Of a DNA stretch of 64,000 nucleotides, positions 43,712-51,572 are shown in pieces; position 1 is the stretch's first letter, and each line of letters opens with the position of its first letter. Below the pieces are notes generated by a model. It was not told the DNA's origin. It saw only the letters and a program-made list of their open reading frames with translations, and ran no database searches. A program made the translations under genes and the position numbers. The DNA comes from Rhodovulum robiginosum (GTDB taxonomy: Bacteria > Pseudomonadota > Alphaproteobacteria > Rhodobacterales > Rhodobacteraceae). The DNA lies in NCBI RefSeq assembly GCF_003944755.1, contig NZ_RWGU01000051.1, positions 1-64,000 on the forward strand, read 5' to 3'.

Positions 43712-44746
43712 TCACCCCTCGGGCGCCAGGCGCAGGGCCTCGGAAATCGGCAAGAGCACGACCAGCCGGCCGCTGTCGCGCACGGTGCCGGCGCGTTTTC
43801 CCGCCGCAGCGCCGGTGCCGAAAAAGATATCGGCCCGCTGCGCCCCCTTGATGGCCGAGCCGGTGTCCTGGGCCACCATCAGTTTATGCATCGGGTCCTT
43901 GCCGCCCTTCTCGATCCAGACAGGGGCGCCAAGCGGTACGTAGTCGGGGTCGACCGCCACGCTGCGCAGCGCTGTGACCGAGCGGTTCATCGCGCCGAGC
44001 GGGCCCTTTTCGGCCGGGACATCACCGATTTCACGGAAAAAGACGAAGGACGGGTTGTGCCACAGCAGCGTGCGCCCCTCGTCGGGGTTTCGGCGGACCC
44101 AGTTGCGGATCACCTGGGCCGAAACCTGATGCGGGCGATAGACGCCGCGGCGGACCAGTTCCTGCCCGATCGAACGGTAGGGGTGGCCGTTCTTGCCGCC
44201 ATAGCCCACGCGAAGGGCGCTGCCGTCGCGCAGCCGTACGCGGCCCGAGCCCTGTACCTGAAGGAAGAACACCTCGACCGGGTCGTCGAGCCAGACGATT
44301 TCCAGCCCGCGGCCCTGCAGGAGCTCTTGTTCCTCGATCTCGGCGCGGGTGAACCACGGTTCGCCCGGCGTAACCTCGGGCGGGTAGCGGTAGATCGGGT
44401 AGCGAAAGCGCGCGGTGGGGGTGCGCGAGCCCTCAAGCTCGGGCTCGAAATAGCCGGTAAACAGCGCGGGTGTGCCGTCGCCGATGAGAACCGGCCGGAA
44501 AAACAGCTCGAAAAAGCCGCGCGCATCGGTCAAATCGCCGGCCAGCGCGCAGAGCGGGCCCCAGTCGGGCCGGTCGATATCGGGGCAGGTTTCACGAAAG
44601 ACCGACAGCGCGGCCATGTGGTCGTCGCCGTCCCATCCCTTGAGATCCTGAAAGCGCAGGATCTGCGCCCGGCCGTCGGCACCAGCGGGCAGGCCCGTCA
44701 TGGCAAACGCCAGAACAAGGGCCGCCGCATGCCGAAACGCCCTCAT
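43712..44746 (-). CDS. mltA: Membrane-bound lytic murein transglycosylase A
   Basis: 344 residues. MltA cleaves the glycan strands of peptidoglycan, forming 1,6-anhydro-MurNAc. A signal peptide is at about 1-24 (ends Pro-Ala-Gly-Ala) without a lipobox Cys, so it is likely soluble periplasmic rather than a lipoprotein. GYFEPELEGSR, FLQVQGSGRVRL and the catalytic Asp region MVAQDTGSAIKGAQRADIFFGTG (split here) are present, including the 3D-domain motif. The ATG at 44746 overlaps the Tim44-like gene's stop in ATGA. Recycling of its products could feed AmgK/MurU elsewhere in this window. Confidence 0.94.
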   Translation of the reverse strand: MRAFRHAAALVLAFAMTGLPAGADGRAQILRFQDLKGWDGDDHMAALSVFRETCPDIDRPDWGPLCALAGDLTDARGFFELFFRPVLIGDGTPALFTGYFEPELEGSRTPTARFRYPIYRYPPEVTPGEPWFTRAEIEEQELLQGRGLEIVWLDDPVEVFFLQVQGSGRVRLRDGSALRVGYGGKNGHPYRSIGQELVRRGVYRPHQVSAQVIRNWVRRNPDEGRTLLWHNPSFVFFREIGDVPAEKGPLGAMNRSVTALRSVAVDPDYVPLGAPVWIEKGGKDPMHKLMVAQDTGSAIKGAQRADIFFGTGAAAGKRAGTVRDSGRLVVLLPISEALRLAPEG

Positions 44747-45411
44747 TCGCCGGTGGCGACCAGTTGCCAGTTCGGGTCGTCTACGCCCATGCGGCGCGCA
44801 AAGGTCCACACATCGCGCTGGCGCTTGATCTCGTTCGGGTCACCCTCGACGACGTCGCCGACGGCGTTTCGCACGGTCGAAATCAGCTCGCCCACGAATT
44901 TGACGGTCAGCTCGGCCTCGGCGGTCTCGCGGTCGAACGTTGCATCCACAAGCTGCAATTCGCGGATGCCGACAAAATTGGCCTCGACCGTCAGACCCTG
45001 CTGTTCACGCAAGCGCACAACTTCGTCAAAGCTGTCGAAAACATCGGCTGCAAGGAAGGGGCGGACGCTTTCCATGTCGCCCTTTTCGAAGGACATCAGG
45101 ATCATCTCGTAGGCGCCACGCGCCCCTTGCAGGAAATCGCCGACCGAAAAGCCGGGCTCGGCCATCTTCATGGCGGCCAGCGCCTTGGCGGCATCGCTGC
45201 CATCGGGGACGTGGTCGATGATGTCGTTATCCACGCCGCCCTCGATCACCTCGAAATCACGGCGTTGTCCGTTGCGCTGCTGCGACGGGCCCGGCATCGG
45301 CGAGGGCGGCTTTTCGAACCCGTCGCGCGTGCCCAGAACCGAGCGCAGGCGCAGGATCAGAAACAGCGCAATCCCCGCGATAACCAGAAGTTGGATTATA
45401 GCAGAGCTCAT
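44743..45411 (-). CDS. timA: Tim44-like domain protein (TimA)
   Basis: 222 residues. One membrane helix at the N-terminus (about 4-22) is followed by a charged linker and a Tim44-like domain (about 75-220), with FLQGARGAYEMILMSFEKGD and the C-terminal DVWTFARRMGVDDPNWQLVATGE (in parts) typical of the family. Mitochondrial Tim44 recruits Hsp70 to the import channel; in alphaproteobacteria its function is membrane-linked but not settled. It heads the leftward unit with mltA and the Smr gene and has a good promoter. The name timA is used for some bacterial members. Confidence 0.88.
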   Translation of the reverse strand: MSSAIIQLLVIAGIALFLILRLRSVLGTRDGFEKPPSPMPGPSQQRNGQRRDFEVIEGGVDNDIIDHVPDGSDAAKALAAMKMAEPGFSVGDFLQGARGAYEMILMSFEKGDMESVRPFLAADVFDSFDEVVRLREQQGLTVEANFVGIRELQLVDATFDRETAEAELTVKFVGELISTVRNAVGDVVEGDPNEIKRQRDVWTFARRMGVDDPNWQLVATGE

Positions 45412-45458
45412 GTAGGAACCTTTCGGGCGGGGGCTGGGTTTGCATCACAGTGTCAGGG

Positions 45459-45486
45459 CACATATGTAAGCGTTGGCCGGGGTCAA
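45459..45486 (-). promoter_or_regulatory. Probable promoter of the tim44-like/mltA/smr unit
   Basis: On the minus strand, TTGACC (45481-45486) and TATGTG (45459-45464) are separated by 16 bases. They lie 48 to 75 bases before the Tim44-like gene, in the region divergent from fxsA. Confidence 0.55.
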
Positions 45487-45521
45487 GTCTACCGGCGCCG
45501 CCCAGTCGAAAGGTGGATCTT

Positions 45522-46013
45522 ATGTGGCTTTTCCTGCTTTTCATTCTCGTACCGCTGATCGAGATCGGGTTGTTCATCCAGGTGGGCGGTCTGATCGGGC
45601 TGTGGCCGACGCTGGGAGTCGTGGTTTTGACCGCGATCGCCGGCACCGCGCTGATGCGCCAGCAGGGCGCGCTGGCGCTGGCGCAGCTGCGCACGTCGTT
45701 CAACGAATTGCGCGATCCGGCAGAGCCGCTGGCGCATGGCGCGATGATCCTTTTCTCCGGCGCGCTGTTGCTGACGCCCGGGTTTTTCACCGATACGGTT
45801 GGCTTTTTGCTGCTGCTGCCGCCGGTACGCCGGGCGGCCTATAACTGGCTGCGCTCGCGCGTGAAGGTTCAGACCTTCAGCTACGGCGAGGGGCAGACGC
45901 CGCCGCGGCCGGGCCCGCGCGGCGGCGACGGCGATGTCATCGAGGGCGATTTCTCCGAGGTGCCGCCGGAAAAACGCGCGACCCACCACACCTCGGGCTG
46001 GACACGGCATTGA
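45522..46013 (+). CDS. fxsA: FxsA family membrane protein
   Basis: 163 residues. FxsA proteins have three or four membrane helices in the first 110 residues and a hydrophilic, Pro/Gly-rich tail. Here the N-terminus has LFLLFILVPLIEIGLFIQVGG, then GLWPTLGVVVLTAIAGTALMRQQG, and the strongly conserved LLLTPGFFTDTVGFLLLLPPVR. In E. coli FxsA suppresses F exclusion of phage T7; the normal role is unknown. AGGTGG lies before the ATG at 45522; a longer in-frame start at 45450 lacks support. It precedes secB by 58 bases. Confidence 0.9.
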   Translation: MWLFLLFILVPLIEIGLFIQVGGLIGLWPTLGVVVLTAIAGTALMRQQGALALAQLRTSFNELRDPAEPLAHGAMILFSGALLLTPGFFTDTVGFLLLLPPVRRAAYNWLRSRVKVQTFSYGEGQTPPRPGPRGGDGDVIEGDFSEVPPEKRATHHTSGWTRH

Positions 46014-46071
46014 GGCAACTCCGGCGACCTGCTAGAGACCCTGCTACGCAAACATTTCGCAGGAGCGGAAG

Positions 46072-46581
46072 ATGACCGATACGGATCCCAACGGCAGCGC
46101 CGCGGCTGACCAGCCGCAGCAGGTCAAGATGCAGGTTCTTGGCCAGTTCATCCGGGACATGTCGTTCGAGAACATGCTGGTGCGCAAGAACGCGGGCGCC
46201 GAGGTGACGCCGGACGTTCAGGTGCAGGTGGGCCTCGACGCGCGCAAGCGCCCGACCGATCACCAGTACGAGGTGATCTCGAAATACACGATCCGCTCGA
46301 ACAACAAGGCCGACCAGGCCCCGCTCTTCCTGATGGAGCTGGAATATGGCGGCGTGTTCCACATCGAGAACGTGCCCGAAGAGCAGTTGCACCCGTTCCT
46401 TCTGATCGAGTGCCCGCGGCTGTTGTTCCCCTTCGTGCGCCGGATCGTCAGCGACGTGACCCGCGATGGCGGCTTCCCGCCGCTGAACCTGGACATGGTC
46501 GATTTTGTTCAGCTCTACCGGCAGGAACTTGCCCGGCGGGCCGAGGCGCAGAAGCCAGCCGCCGAAAACTCCGACGCCTAG
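46072..46581 (+). CDS. secB: Protein-export chaperone SecB
   Basis: 169 residues. SecB keeps preproteins unfolded and hands them to SecA. Family blocks: MQVLGQFIRDMSFENM, then VQVQVGLDARKR, APLFLMELEYGGVF, and the strongly conserved CPRLLFPFVRRIVSDVTRDGGFPPLNLDMVDF (in overlapping sections). The acidic N-terminus and Ala/Glu-rich C-terminal tail are usual. GGAG lies upstream of the ATG. The TAG stop lies in a CTAG that also contains the dnaQ stop on the other strand. Confidence 0.98.
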   Translation: MTDTDPNGSAAADQPQQVKMQVLGQFIRDMSFENMLVRKNAGAEVTPDVQVQVGLDARKRPTDHQYEVISKYTIRSNNKADQAPLFLMELEYGGVFHIENVPEEQLHPFLLIECPRLLFPFVRRIVSDVTRDGGFPPLNLDMVDFVQLYRQELARRAEAQKPAAENSDA

Positions 46582-47276
46582 GACAGACGTTTCCAAAGCG
46601 CGCCGTCGCCCATCGCCTCGACAAAGGCGGCATGGGCGGCGGCCTCTTGCTCGGTCACGCGCGGGGGCAGGGGGGCCGGGCGCGGGCGCGGGCGCCAAAC
46701 CGTGTCGCCCGATGTCTGCTGGCCGCCGCCAGTGACGACACCCAGCGCGAAGTCGGGCTGCCGGCCGCCGATCAGCTCCAGGTAGACTTCGGCCAAGATC
46801 TCGGAATCGAGCAGCGCGCCGTGCTTTTCGCGGGCCGAGTTGTCGACACCGAAGCGCCGGCAAAGCGCATCCAGCGTGGCCGGCGAGCCGGGGAATTTCT
46901 GCCGCGCGATCGCCAGCGTGTCGAGCGCTTGTTCGTTGGGCAGCAGCGGCAACCCCATCCGCCCGAGTTCGGCATTGAGAAATTTCATGTCGAAGGCGGC
47001 GTTGTGGATCACCAGCCGTGCATCGCCCACGAAATCGAGAAACGCCTGGCCGACATGGGCGAAGACCGGCTTGTCACGCAGAAAATCGTCGCCCAGCCCG
47101 TGCACCTCGAACGCCGCCTGCGGCATGGCGCGCTCGGGGTTGATATATTCGTGAAAGGTCTTGCCGGTGGGCAGGTGGTTCCACAGCTCGACCGCGCCGA
47201 TCTCGACAATGCGGTCACCTTCGCCCGGTTCGAACCCCGTCGTTTCGGTATCGAGGACAATCTCACGCATCTGCAA
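46578..47276 (-). CDS. dnaQ: DNA polymerase III epsilon subunit (3'-5' exonuclease)
   Basis: 232 residues. The proofreading exonuclease of the DnaQ/DEDDh family: the ExoI motif is LDTETTGFEPGEGDRIVEIGAVEL (split), ExoII is FLDFVGDARLVIHNAAFDMKFL, and the ExoIII His/Asp region is REKHGALLDSEILAEVY. It binds the alpha subunit of the replicase. The end is variable and Pro-rich, as in other alphaproteobacterial forms. The start overlaps coaE by 14 bases, so the dnaQ-coaE-aroE-maf genes form one overlapping unit reading away from the putative origin. Confidence 0.96.
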   Translation of the reverse strand: MQMREIVLDTETTGFEPGEGDRIVEIGAVELWNHLPTGKTFHEYINPERAMPQAAFEVHGLGDDFLRDKPVFAHVGQAFLDFVGDARLVIHNAAFDMKFLNAELGRMGLPLLPNEQALDTLAIARQKFPGSPATLDALCRRFGVDNSAREKHGALLDSEILAEVYLELIGGRQPDFALGVVTGGGQQTSGDTVWRPRPRPAPLPPRVTEQEAAAHAAFVEAMGDGALWKRLS

Positions 47277-47868
47277 CCCGCTGTTTTATTTCCGCCATCA
47301 AAGCCTGCACCTCGGCGCGTGTCTGTTCAAGGTTTCGTGTCTCGATGACGTAGTCGGCGCGCCTGCGCTTTTCCGTATCCGGGGTCTGTTTGGCCAGAAT
47401 AGTCTCGAATTGTGCCTCGGTCATGCCGGGGCGGGCCAGTACCCTTTCGCGCTGTTGCGCGGGCGGGGCGGTGACCACGAGAACGGCGTCCAGGCCGCCC
47501 TCGGAGCCGGTTTCGAACAACAACGGGATGTCGAGCAGAAGGAGCGGCGCGTCGGCGTGGGCGGCGACGAAGGCCGCGCGGTCCCGCGCCACCAGCGGAT
47601 GCACGGCGGCCTCGATCCTTGCCAGGGCCGTCCGGTCTTCGGCGATCCAGGCTTTCAGCGCGCCGCGGTCGACCTCGTCATCCTGCACGGCGTCGGGGCA
47701 CAGCGCCGCGATCGCCGGCACCGCCGCGCCGCCCTTGGCGTAAAGCCGGCGCACCGCGGCATCGGCATCCCAGACCGGCACGCCGGCCTCGGCGAACATC
47801 CGGGCGGTGGTGGATTTGCCCATTCCGATAGAGCCGGTGAGCCCCAGAAGGAAAGGCCGCGCGCTCAT
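47263..47868 (-). CDS. coaE: Dephospho-CoA kinase
   Basis: 201 residues. CoaE phosphorylates dephospho-CoA in the last step of coenzyme A synthesis. The P-loop GSIGMGKST is at residues 12-20, VPVWDADAAVRRLY follows, and the LID-like region with QRERVLARPGMTEAQFETILAKQ and RADYVIET is present. The ATG at 47868 overlaps the aroE stop (47865) in ATGA; a longer frame to 47985 would cover aroE's end and is not homologous. It overlaps the dnaQ start. Confidence 0.96.
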   Translation of the reverse strand: MSARPFLLGLTGSIGMGKSTTARMFAEAGVPVWDADAAVRRLYAKGGAAVPAIAALCPDAVQDDEVDRGALKAWIAEDRTALARIEAAVHPLVARDRAAFVAAHADAPLLLLDIPLLFETGSEGGLDAVLVVTAPPAQQRERVLARPGMTEAQFETILAKQTPDTEKRRRADYVIETRNLEQTRAEVQALMAEIKQRVADA

Positions 47869-48698
47869 CCCTCCAGGACCGCGGCGCGGGTGGCGGCATC
47901 GACCTCGGGGCGCTGGCCGAACCAGCGTTCGAAACCGGGCGCGGCCTGATGCAGCAACATGCCCAGCCCGTCGACCACGGTGCATCCGCGTTTTTCGGCC
48001 TCGGCCAGAAGGCCGGTTTTCAACGGGGCGTAGACGATATCGGTGACCACCATGTCGGGTGTCAGCCCGTCGAGGGGGATGCGCAACTCGGGCTTTCCGG
48101 TCATGCCCAGCGAGGTGGTGTTCACCACGGTGGCCGCGCCGTCGATCATGTTGCCCGCCTGCACCCAGTCATAGACCGCGATCTTGGGCCCGAATTCGGT
48201 CCGCAGGGCCTCGGCCCGGGCGCGGGTGCGGTTGGCCAGCCGGATCTCGCGCACGCCAACCTCTATCAGCGACGTGATGATCGCGCGGGCGGCCCCGCCG
48301 GCGCCGAACACCGCGGCCGGCCCGGCCTCGGGTCGCCAGCCGGGGACGCCCTGCCGCAGGTTGGCAATAAACCCGTAGCCGTCGGTGTTGTCCGCGTGCA
48401 GCTTGCCGTCGGAACGGAAGATCAGCGTATTCGCTGCTCCGATCAGCGCCGCGCGGTCGGTGACCAGGTCGGCCAGCCCCAGCACCTTTTCCTTGTGAGG
48501 GATCGTGACGTTGAGCCCGACGAAACCCAGCCGGGGCAGCAACTGCAACGCCTCTTTCAGATCCTCCTGGACCACGTCCATCGGGATGTAATGGCCCTTC
48601 AGCCCGTAGCTCTGTAGCCAATGGCCATGAAGTTTTGGCGATTTCGAATGGGCAACCGGAGAGCCGATGACGCCGGCCAAGGGGATACGATCTGTCAT
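47865..48698 (-). CDS. aroE: Shikimate dehydrogenase (NADP+)
   Basis: 277 residues. AroE reduces 3-dehydroshikimate to shikimate in aromatic amino acid synthesis. Motifs: GVIGSPVAHSKSPKLH, the catalytic Lys in NVTIPHKEKVLG, LHADNTDGYGF with the conserved Asp, and the Rossmann loop VFGAGGAARAII. The C-terminal DGLGMLLHQAAPGFERWFG is also standard. It overlaps maf at the start (48695-48698, ATGA) and coaE at the end. All active-site residues are present. Confidence 0.97.
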   Translation of the reverse strand: MTDRIPLAGVIGSPVAHSKSPKLHGHWLQSYGLKGHYIPMDVVQEDLKEALQLLPRLGFVGLNVTIPHKEKVLGLADLVTDRAALIGAANTLIFRSDGKLHADNTDGYGFIANLRQGVPGWRPEAGPAAVFGAGGAARAIITSLIEVGVREIRLANRTRARAEALRTEFGPKIAVYDWVQAGNMIDGAATVVNTTSLGMTGKPELRIPLDGLTPDMVVTDIVYAPLKTGLLAEAEKRGCTVVDGLGMLLHQAAPGFERWFGQRPEVDAATRAAVLEG

Positions 48699-49294
48699 CG
48701 GGCCAGAACTCCGCGTGTGGTCAGGAAGGTGAGCAGGGGCAAGAGCGGCAGGCCAAGCACCGTAAAGAAATCCCCGTCGATCGCGTTGAACAGGCGCACG
48801 CCTTCTTCCTCCAGCTTGTAGCCTCCGACAGAGTCGCGCACGCTGTTCCAGTTCCGGTCCAGATACTCGTCGAGATAGGTGTCGGAAAAGGGGCGCATGG
48901 TCAATGTGGCCACGCCGACATGGCGCCAGAGCGGCGCACCCTCGTCGAAAACGGCAACGGCCGACAAGAGGCGGTGGGGCCGGCCCCGCAGACGCAGAAG
49001 CTGGGTGCGCGCCTCGTCCCTGGTTTCGGGTTTTGCCAGCACCCTATCGCCCAGGGCCAAGACCTGATCGGCCCCGATCACCAGGGCGTCGGGGCGGCTT
49101 TCGGCAACCCGGCGGGCCTTGAACTCGGCCAGAGCCTCAGCCACCTCGCGCGGGCCGGCGCCATCGTGGGTCATGCCGTCGCGAATGGCGGCTTCGTCAA
49201 CGCGGGCTGGCTGAACGGTGAAAGCGACGCCGGCATTTCGCAGCAGCAGCGCGCGCGCAGCCGATCCAGAAGCGAGGATGATGTCTTGGGCCAT
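48695..49294 (-). CDS. maf: Maf-family nucleoside triphosphate pyrophosphatase
   Basis: 199 residues. Maf proteins hydrolyse non-canonical or excess nucleoside triphosphates and have been linked to septation arrest. The N-terminus has LASGSAARALLLRNAGV; the catalytic segment is VIGADQVLALGDRVLAKPE, then SAVAVFDEG and SVGGYKLEEEGVRLF. I chose the ATG at 49294; a longer frame to 49393 extends into the putative origin and is not homologous. It heads the leftward unit maf-aroE-coaE-dnaQ, whose start faces the AT-rich region. Substrate specificity (dTTP/UTP or other) cannot be told here. Confidence 0.93.
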   Translation of the reverse strand: MAQDIILASGSAARALLLRNAGVAFTVQPARVDEAAIRDGMTHDGAGPREVAEALAEFKARRVAESRPDALVIGADQVLALGDRVLAKPETRDEARTQLLRLRGRPHRLLSAVAVFDEGAPLWRHVGVATLTMRPFSDTYLDEYLDRNWNSVRDSVGGYKLEEEGVRLFNAIDGDFFTVLGLPLLPLLTFLTTRGVLAR

Positions 49295-49703
49295 GTGGGC
49301 GAGCCTGTGGATGAACGAAGGTAACAGCCGGGGACGAACGTGGGAGCGTTCGCCCCGCATCGCGGCTTGGCGAACAACCGCCCGGGTTGTCAAGCATTGC
49401 CCCGGTTTCGTCCCAAGGGGACCAAGTTGTCACGCGATTGTGGATTGCGGCGAAATGCGCGTCTTTGGCCGAAGTTCTCCACACGTTGGCTGAGGCGAAT
49501 ACAGACTTAATTCATTGTAATACATATAAAAATTCTTGGTATGAAATTATTCTGCAAGTTATCTTCAGAATTGTTAACATCGCGTCTGCTGTGCAAAACG
49601 GTCGGGAGGACAGGATAATCCCGGTTTTCCCCAGCCCCTACTGCATCCCCATCTTTTCTTTTCTTTCTTTTTTATTTTAGAAGGGGCCCGACGTTACCGG
49701 AGC
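49295..49703. other. oriC: Probable chromosomal replication origin (oriC)
   Basis: A 409-base gene-free region whose core, about 49495-49580, is strongly A+T-rich in an otherwise very GC-rich window. A pyrimidine-rich tract with T runs follows (about 49651-49680). DnaA-box-like 9-mers: TGTGGATGA (49306-49314) and TTCTCCACA (49475-49483), each one base from TTATCCACA or its complement. TGTGGATTG (49439-49447) and TTATCTTCA (49559-49567) are two bases away. Neighbours maf-aroE-coaE-dnaQ on one side and hemJ-rho-mnmE-mnmG-rsmG-parAB on the other, and parS within 6 kb, match alphaproteobacterial origin context. No perfect DnaA box is present. Confidence 0.65.
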
Positions 49704-50165
49704 ATGGGGCACCCGATGGGCGATCTGCTGGCAAGCATCTATCCTTGGACCAAGTCGCTGCACATCGTTGCTGTGCTGACATGGATGGCGGGGCTGTTCT
49801 ACCTGCCCCGGCTTTTCGTCTATCACACCGAGCGGGTGACGGTAGGCGAGCCCACGGACGAGCTGTTCCAGACCATGGAAATGAAGCTCTTCAAATACAT
49901 CATGAACCCGTCGCTGATCGCCGTGTGGCTGTTCGGGCTGTTGCTGGTCTTTACGCCGGGGCTCGTCGACTGGTGGTCGATCTGGCCCTACACCAAGGGC
50001 GCGGCGATCATCGCGATGACCTGGTTCCATATGTGGCTGGGGATTCGCCGCAAGGAATTCGTTGCCGGAACCAACGCGCGCAGCGGCCGTGCGTTTCGCA
50101 TGATGAACGAAGTGCCGACGATCCTGATGCTGGTGATCGTGTTTTCTGTCGTCTTCAAATTCTGA
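49704..50165 (+). CDS. hemJ: Protoporphyrinogen oxidase HemJ
   Basis: 153 residues with four membrane helices. The helix near residues 18-40 carries the conserved His in KSLHIVAVLTWMAGLFYLPRLFVYH; later blocks include FKYIMNPSLIAVWLFGLLL and WFHMWLGIRRKEFV. HemJ oxidises protoporphyrinogen IX to protoporphyrin IX in bacteria without HemG or HemY oxidase. The start is uncertain: the ATG at 49704 has GGAG only three bases before it, and the ATG at 49716 (then LLASIYPW) is also possible. It is the first gene rightward of the putative origin, followed 116 bases later by rho. Confidence 0.92.
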   Translation: MGHPMGDLLASIYPWTKSLHIVAVLTWMAGLFYLPRLFVYHTERVTVGEPTDELFQTMEMKLFKYIMNPSLIAVWLFGLLLVFTPGLVDWWSIWPYTKGAAIIAMTWFHMWLGIRRKEFVAGTNARSGRAFRMMNEVPTILMLVIVFSVVFKF

Positions 50166-50281
50166 GATCGTTGACTCGGAGCGACGTGACGCCTAATGAA
50201 GGCGCCAATCGGCCGGTCCCGGCCGCCTGCTTCCCGTAATGCGAAAGACGATGTGCCCCGGTGCATCGCGATGGATTTCCG

Positions 50282-51553
50282 ATGACCCAAGAGAGTCTCA
50301 ACCTCGCCGAGCTCAAGGCGAAGAGCCCCAAAGACCTGCTGTCCATGGCCGAGGAACTCGAGATCGAGAATGCCTCGACCATGCGCAAGGGCGACATGAT
50401 GTTCGCCATCCTCAAGGAGCGCGCCGAGGACGGCTGGGAAATCTCGGGCGATGGCGTGCTCGAGGTGTTGCAGGACGGGTTCGGGTTTCTTCGCTCGCCC
50501 GAGGCCAATTACCTGCCCGGCCCCGATGACATCTACGTCTCGCCTGACATGATCCGGCAACATTCGCTGCGCACCGGCGACACGGTGCAGGGCGTCATGC
50601 AGGCCCCGCGTGAGAACGAGCGGTACTTCGCGGTCACCAAGGTGACCAAGATCAACTTCCAGGATCCCGAACAGGCCCGGCACAAGATCAACTTCGACAA
50701 CCTCACGCCGCTTTATCCCGACGAGCGGCTGAATATGGAAATCGAAGATCCGACGATCAAGGACCGTTCGGCCCGGATCATCGACCTGGTGGCACCGATC
50801 GGGAAGGGCCAGCGCGCGCTGATCGTTGCGCCGCCGCGGACCGGCAAGACCGTGCTTCTGCAAAACATCGCCCATTCGATCGAGACCAACCATCCCGAGA
50901 CCTACCTGATCGTTCTGCTGATCGACGAACGCCCCGAAGAGGTCACCGACATGCAGCGGTCGGTGAAGGGCGAGGTGATTTCCTCGACCTTCGACGAACC
51001 TGCGACGCGGCACGTCGCCGTGGCCGAGATGGTGATCGAAAAGGCCAAGCGGCTGGTCGAGCATAAACGAGATGTTGTTATTCTTCTCGACTCGATCACA
51101 AGACTTGGGCGCGCCTACAACACGGTTGTGCCGTCGTCGGGCAAGGTTCTGACCGGCGGCGTCGATGCCAACGCGCTGCAGCGGCCGAAACGGTTTTTTG
51201 GCGCGGCGCGGAACATCGAAGAGGGCGGGTCGCTGACCATCATCGCCACCGCGCTGATCGACACGGGCAGCCGGATGGACGAGGTGATCTTCGAAGAGTT
51301 CAAGGGCACCGGCAACTCCGAGATCGTGCTCGACCGCAAGGTGGCCGACAAGCGCGTGTTCCCGGCGATGGACATCCTCAAATCCGGCACGCGGAAAGAG
51401 GATCTGCTGGTCGACAAGGGCGACCTGCAAAAGACCTTCGTTCTGCGCCGCATCCTGAACCCGATGGGCACGACCGATGCCATCGAGTTCCTGATTTCCA
51501 AGCTCAAGCAGACCAAGACCAACTCGGAGTTCTTCGATTCGATGAACACCTGA
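50282..51553 (+). CDS. rho: Transcription termination factor Rho
   Basis: 423 residues. The N-terminal part (about 1-48) is the Rho helix bundle with [21 protein letters not shown]. The RNA-binding cold-shock-like domain has [27 protein letters not shown], and the ATPase has the P-loop PPRTGKT at residues 184-190, then [13 protein letters not shown] and the [11 protein letters not shown] motif. All residues of the hexameric helicase core are present, and the R-loop [20 protein letters not shown] is conserved in the form GGVDANALQ. No insertion is seen. I chose the ATG at 50282; an upstream ATG at 50261 is also in frame. Confidence 0.98.
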   Translation: MTQESLNLAELKAKSPKDLLSMAEELEIENASTMRKGDMMFAILKERAEDGWEISGDGVLEVLQDGFGFLRSPEANYLPGPDDIYVSPDMIRQHSLRTGDTVQGVMQAPRENERYFAVTKVTKINFQDPEQARHKINFDNLTPLYPDERLNMEIEDPTIKDRSARIIDLVAPIGKGQRALIVAPPRTGKTVLLQNIAHSIETNHPETYLIVLLIDERPEEVTDMQRSVKGEVISSTFDEPATRHVAVAEMVIEKAKRLVEHKRDVVILLDSITRLGRAYNTVVPSSGKVLTGGVDANALQRPKRFFGAARNIEEGGSLTIIATALIDTGSRMDEVIFEEFKGTGNSEIVLDRKVADKRVFPAMDILKSGTRKEDLLVDKGDLQKTFVLRRILNPMGTTDAIEFLISKLKQTKTNSEFFDSMNT

Positions 51554-51572
51554 GCCAGGGCCGGGGCCTTTC

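Noticed and set aside
44588-44603. GTTTCACGAAAG in mltA and similar half-sites in addA (about 37607) and mutS (about 61945) as extra parS sites
   Set aside because: Only one half of the palindrome matches. The two perfect 16-bp sites near oriC are clearly different in quality.
49501-49580. CtrA sites in the putative origin (TTAATTCATTGTAAT and GTTAAC)
   Set aside because: Half-sites occur, but none has the second TTAA at a 7-base spacing, so Caulobacter-like CtrA control of the origin is not supported.
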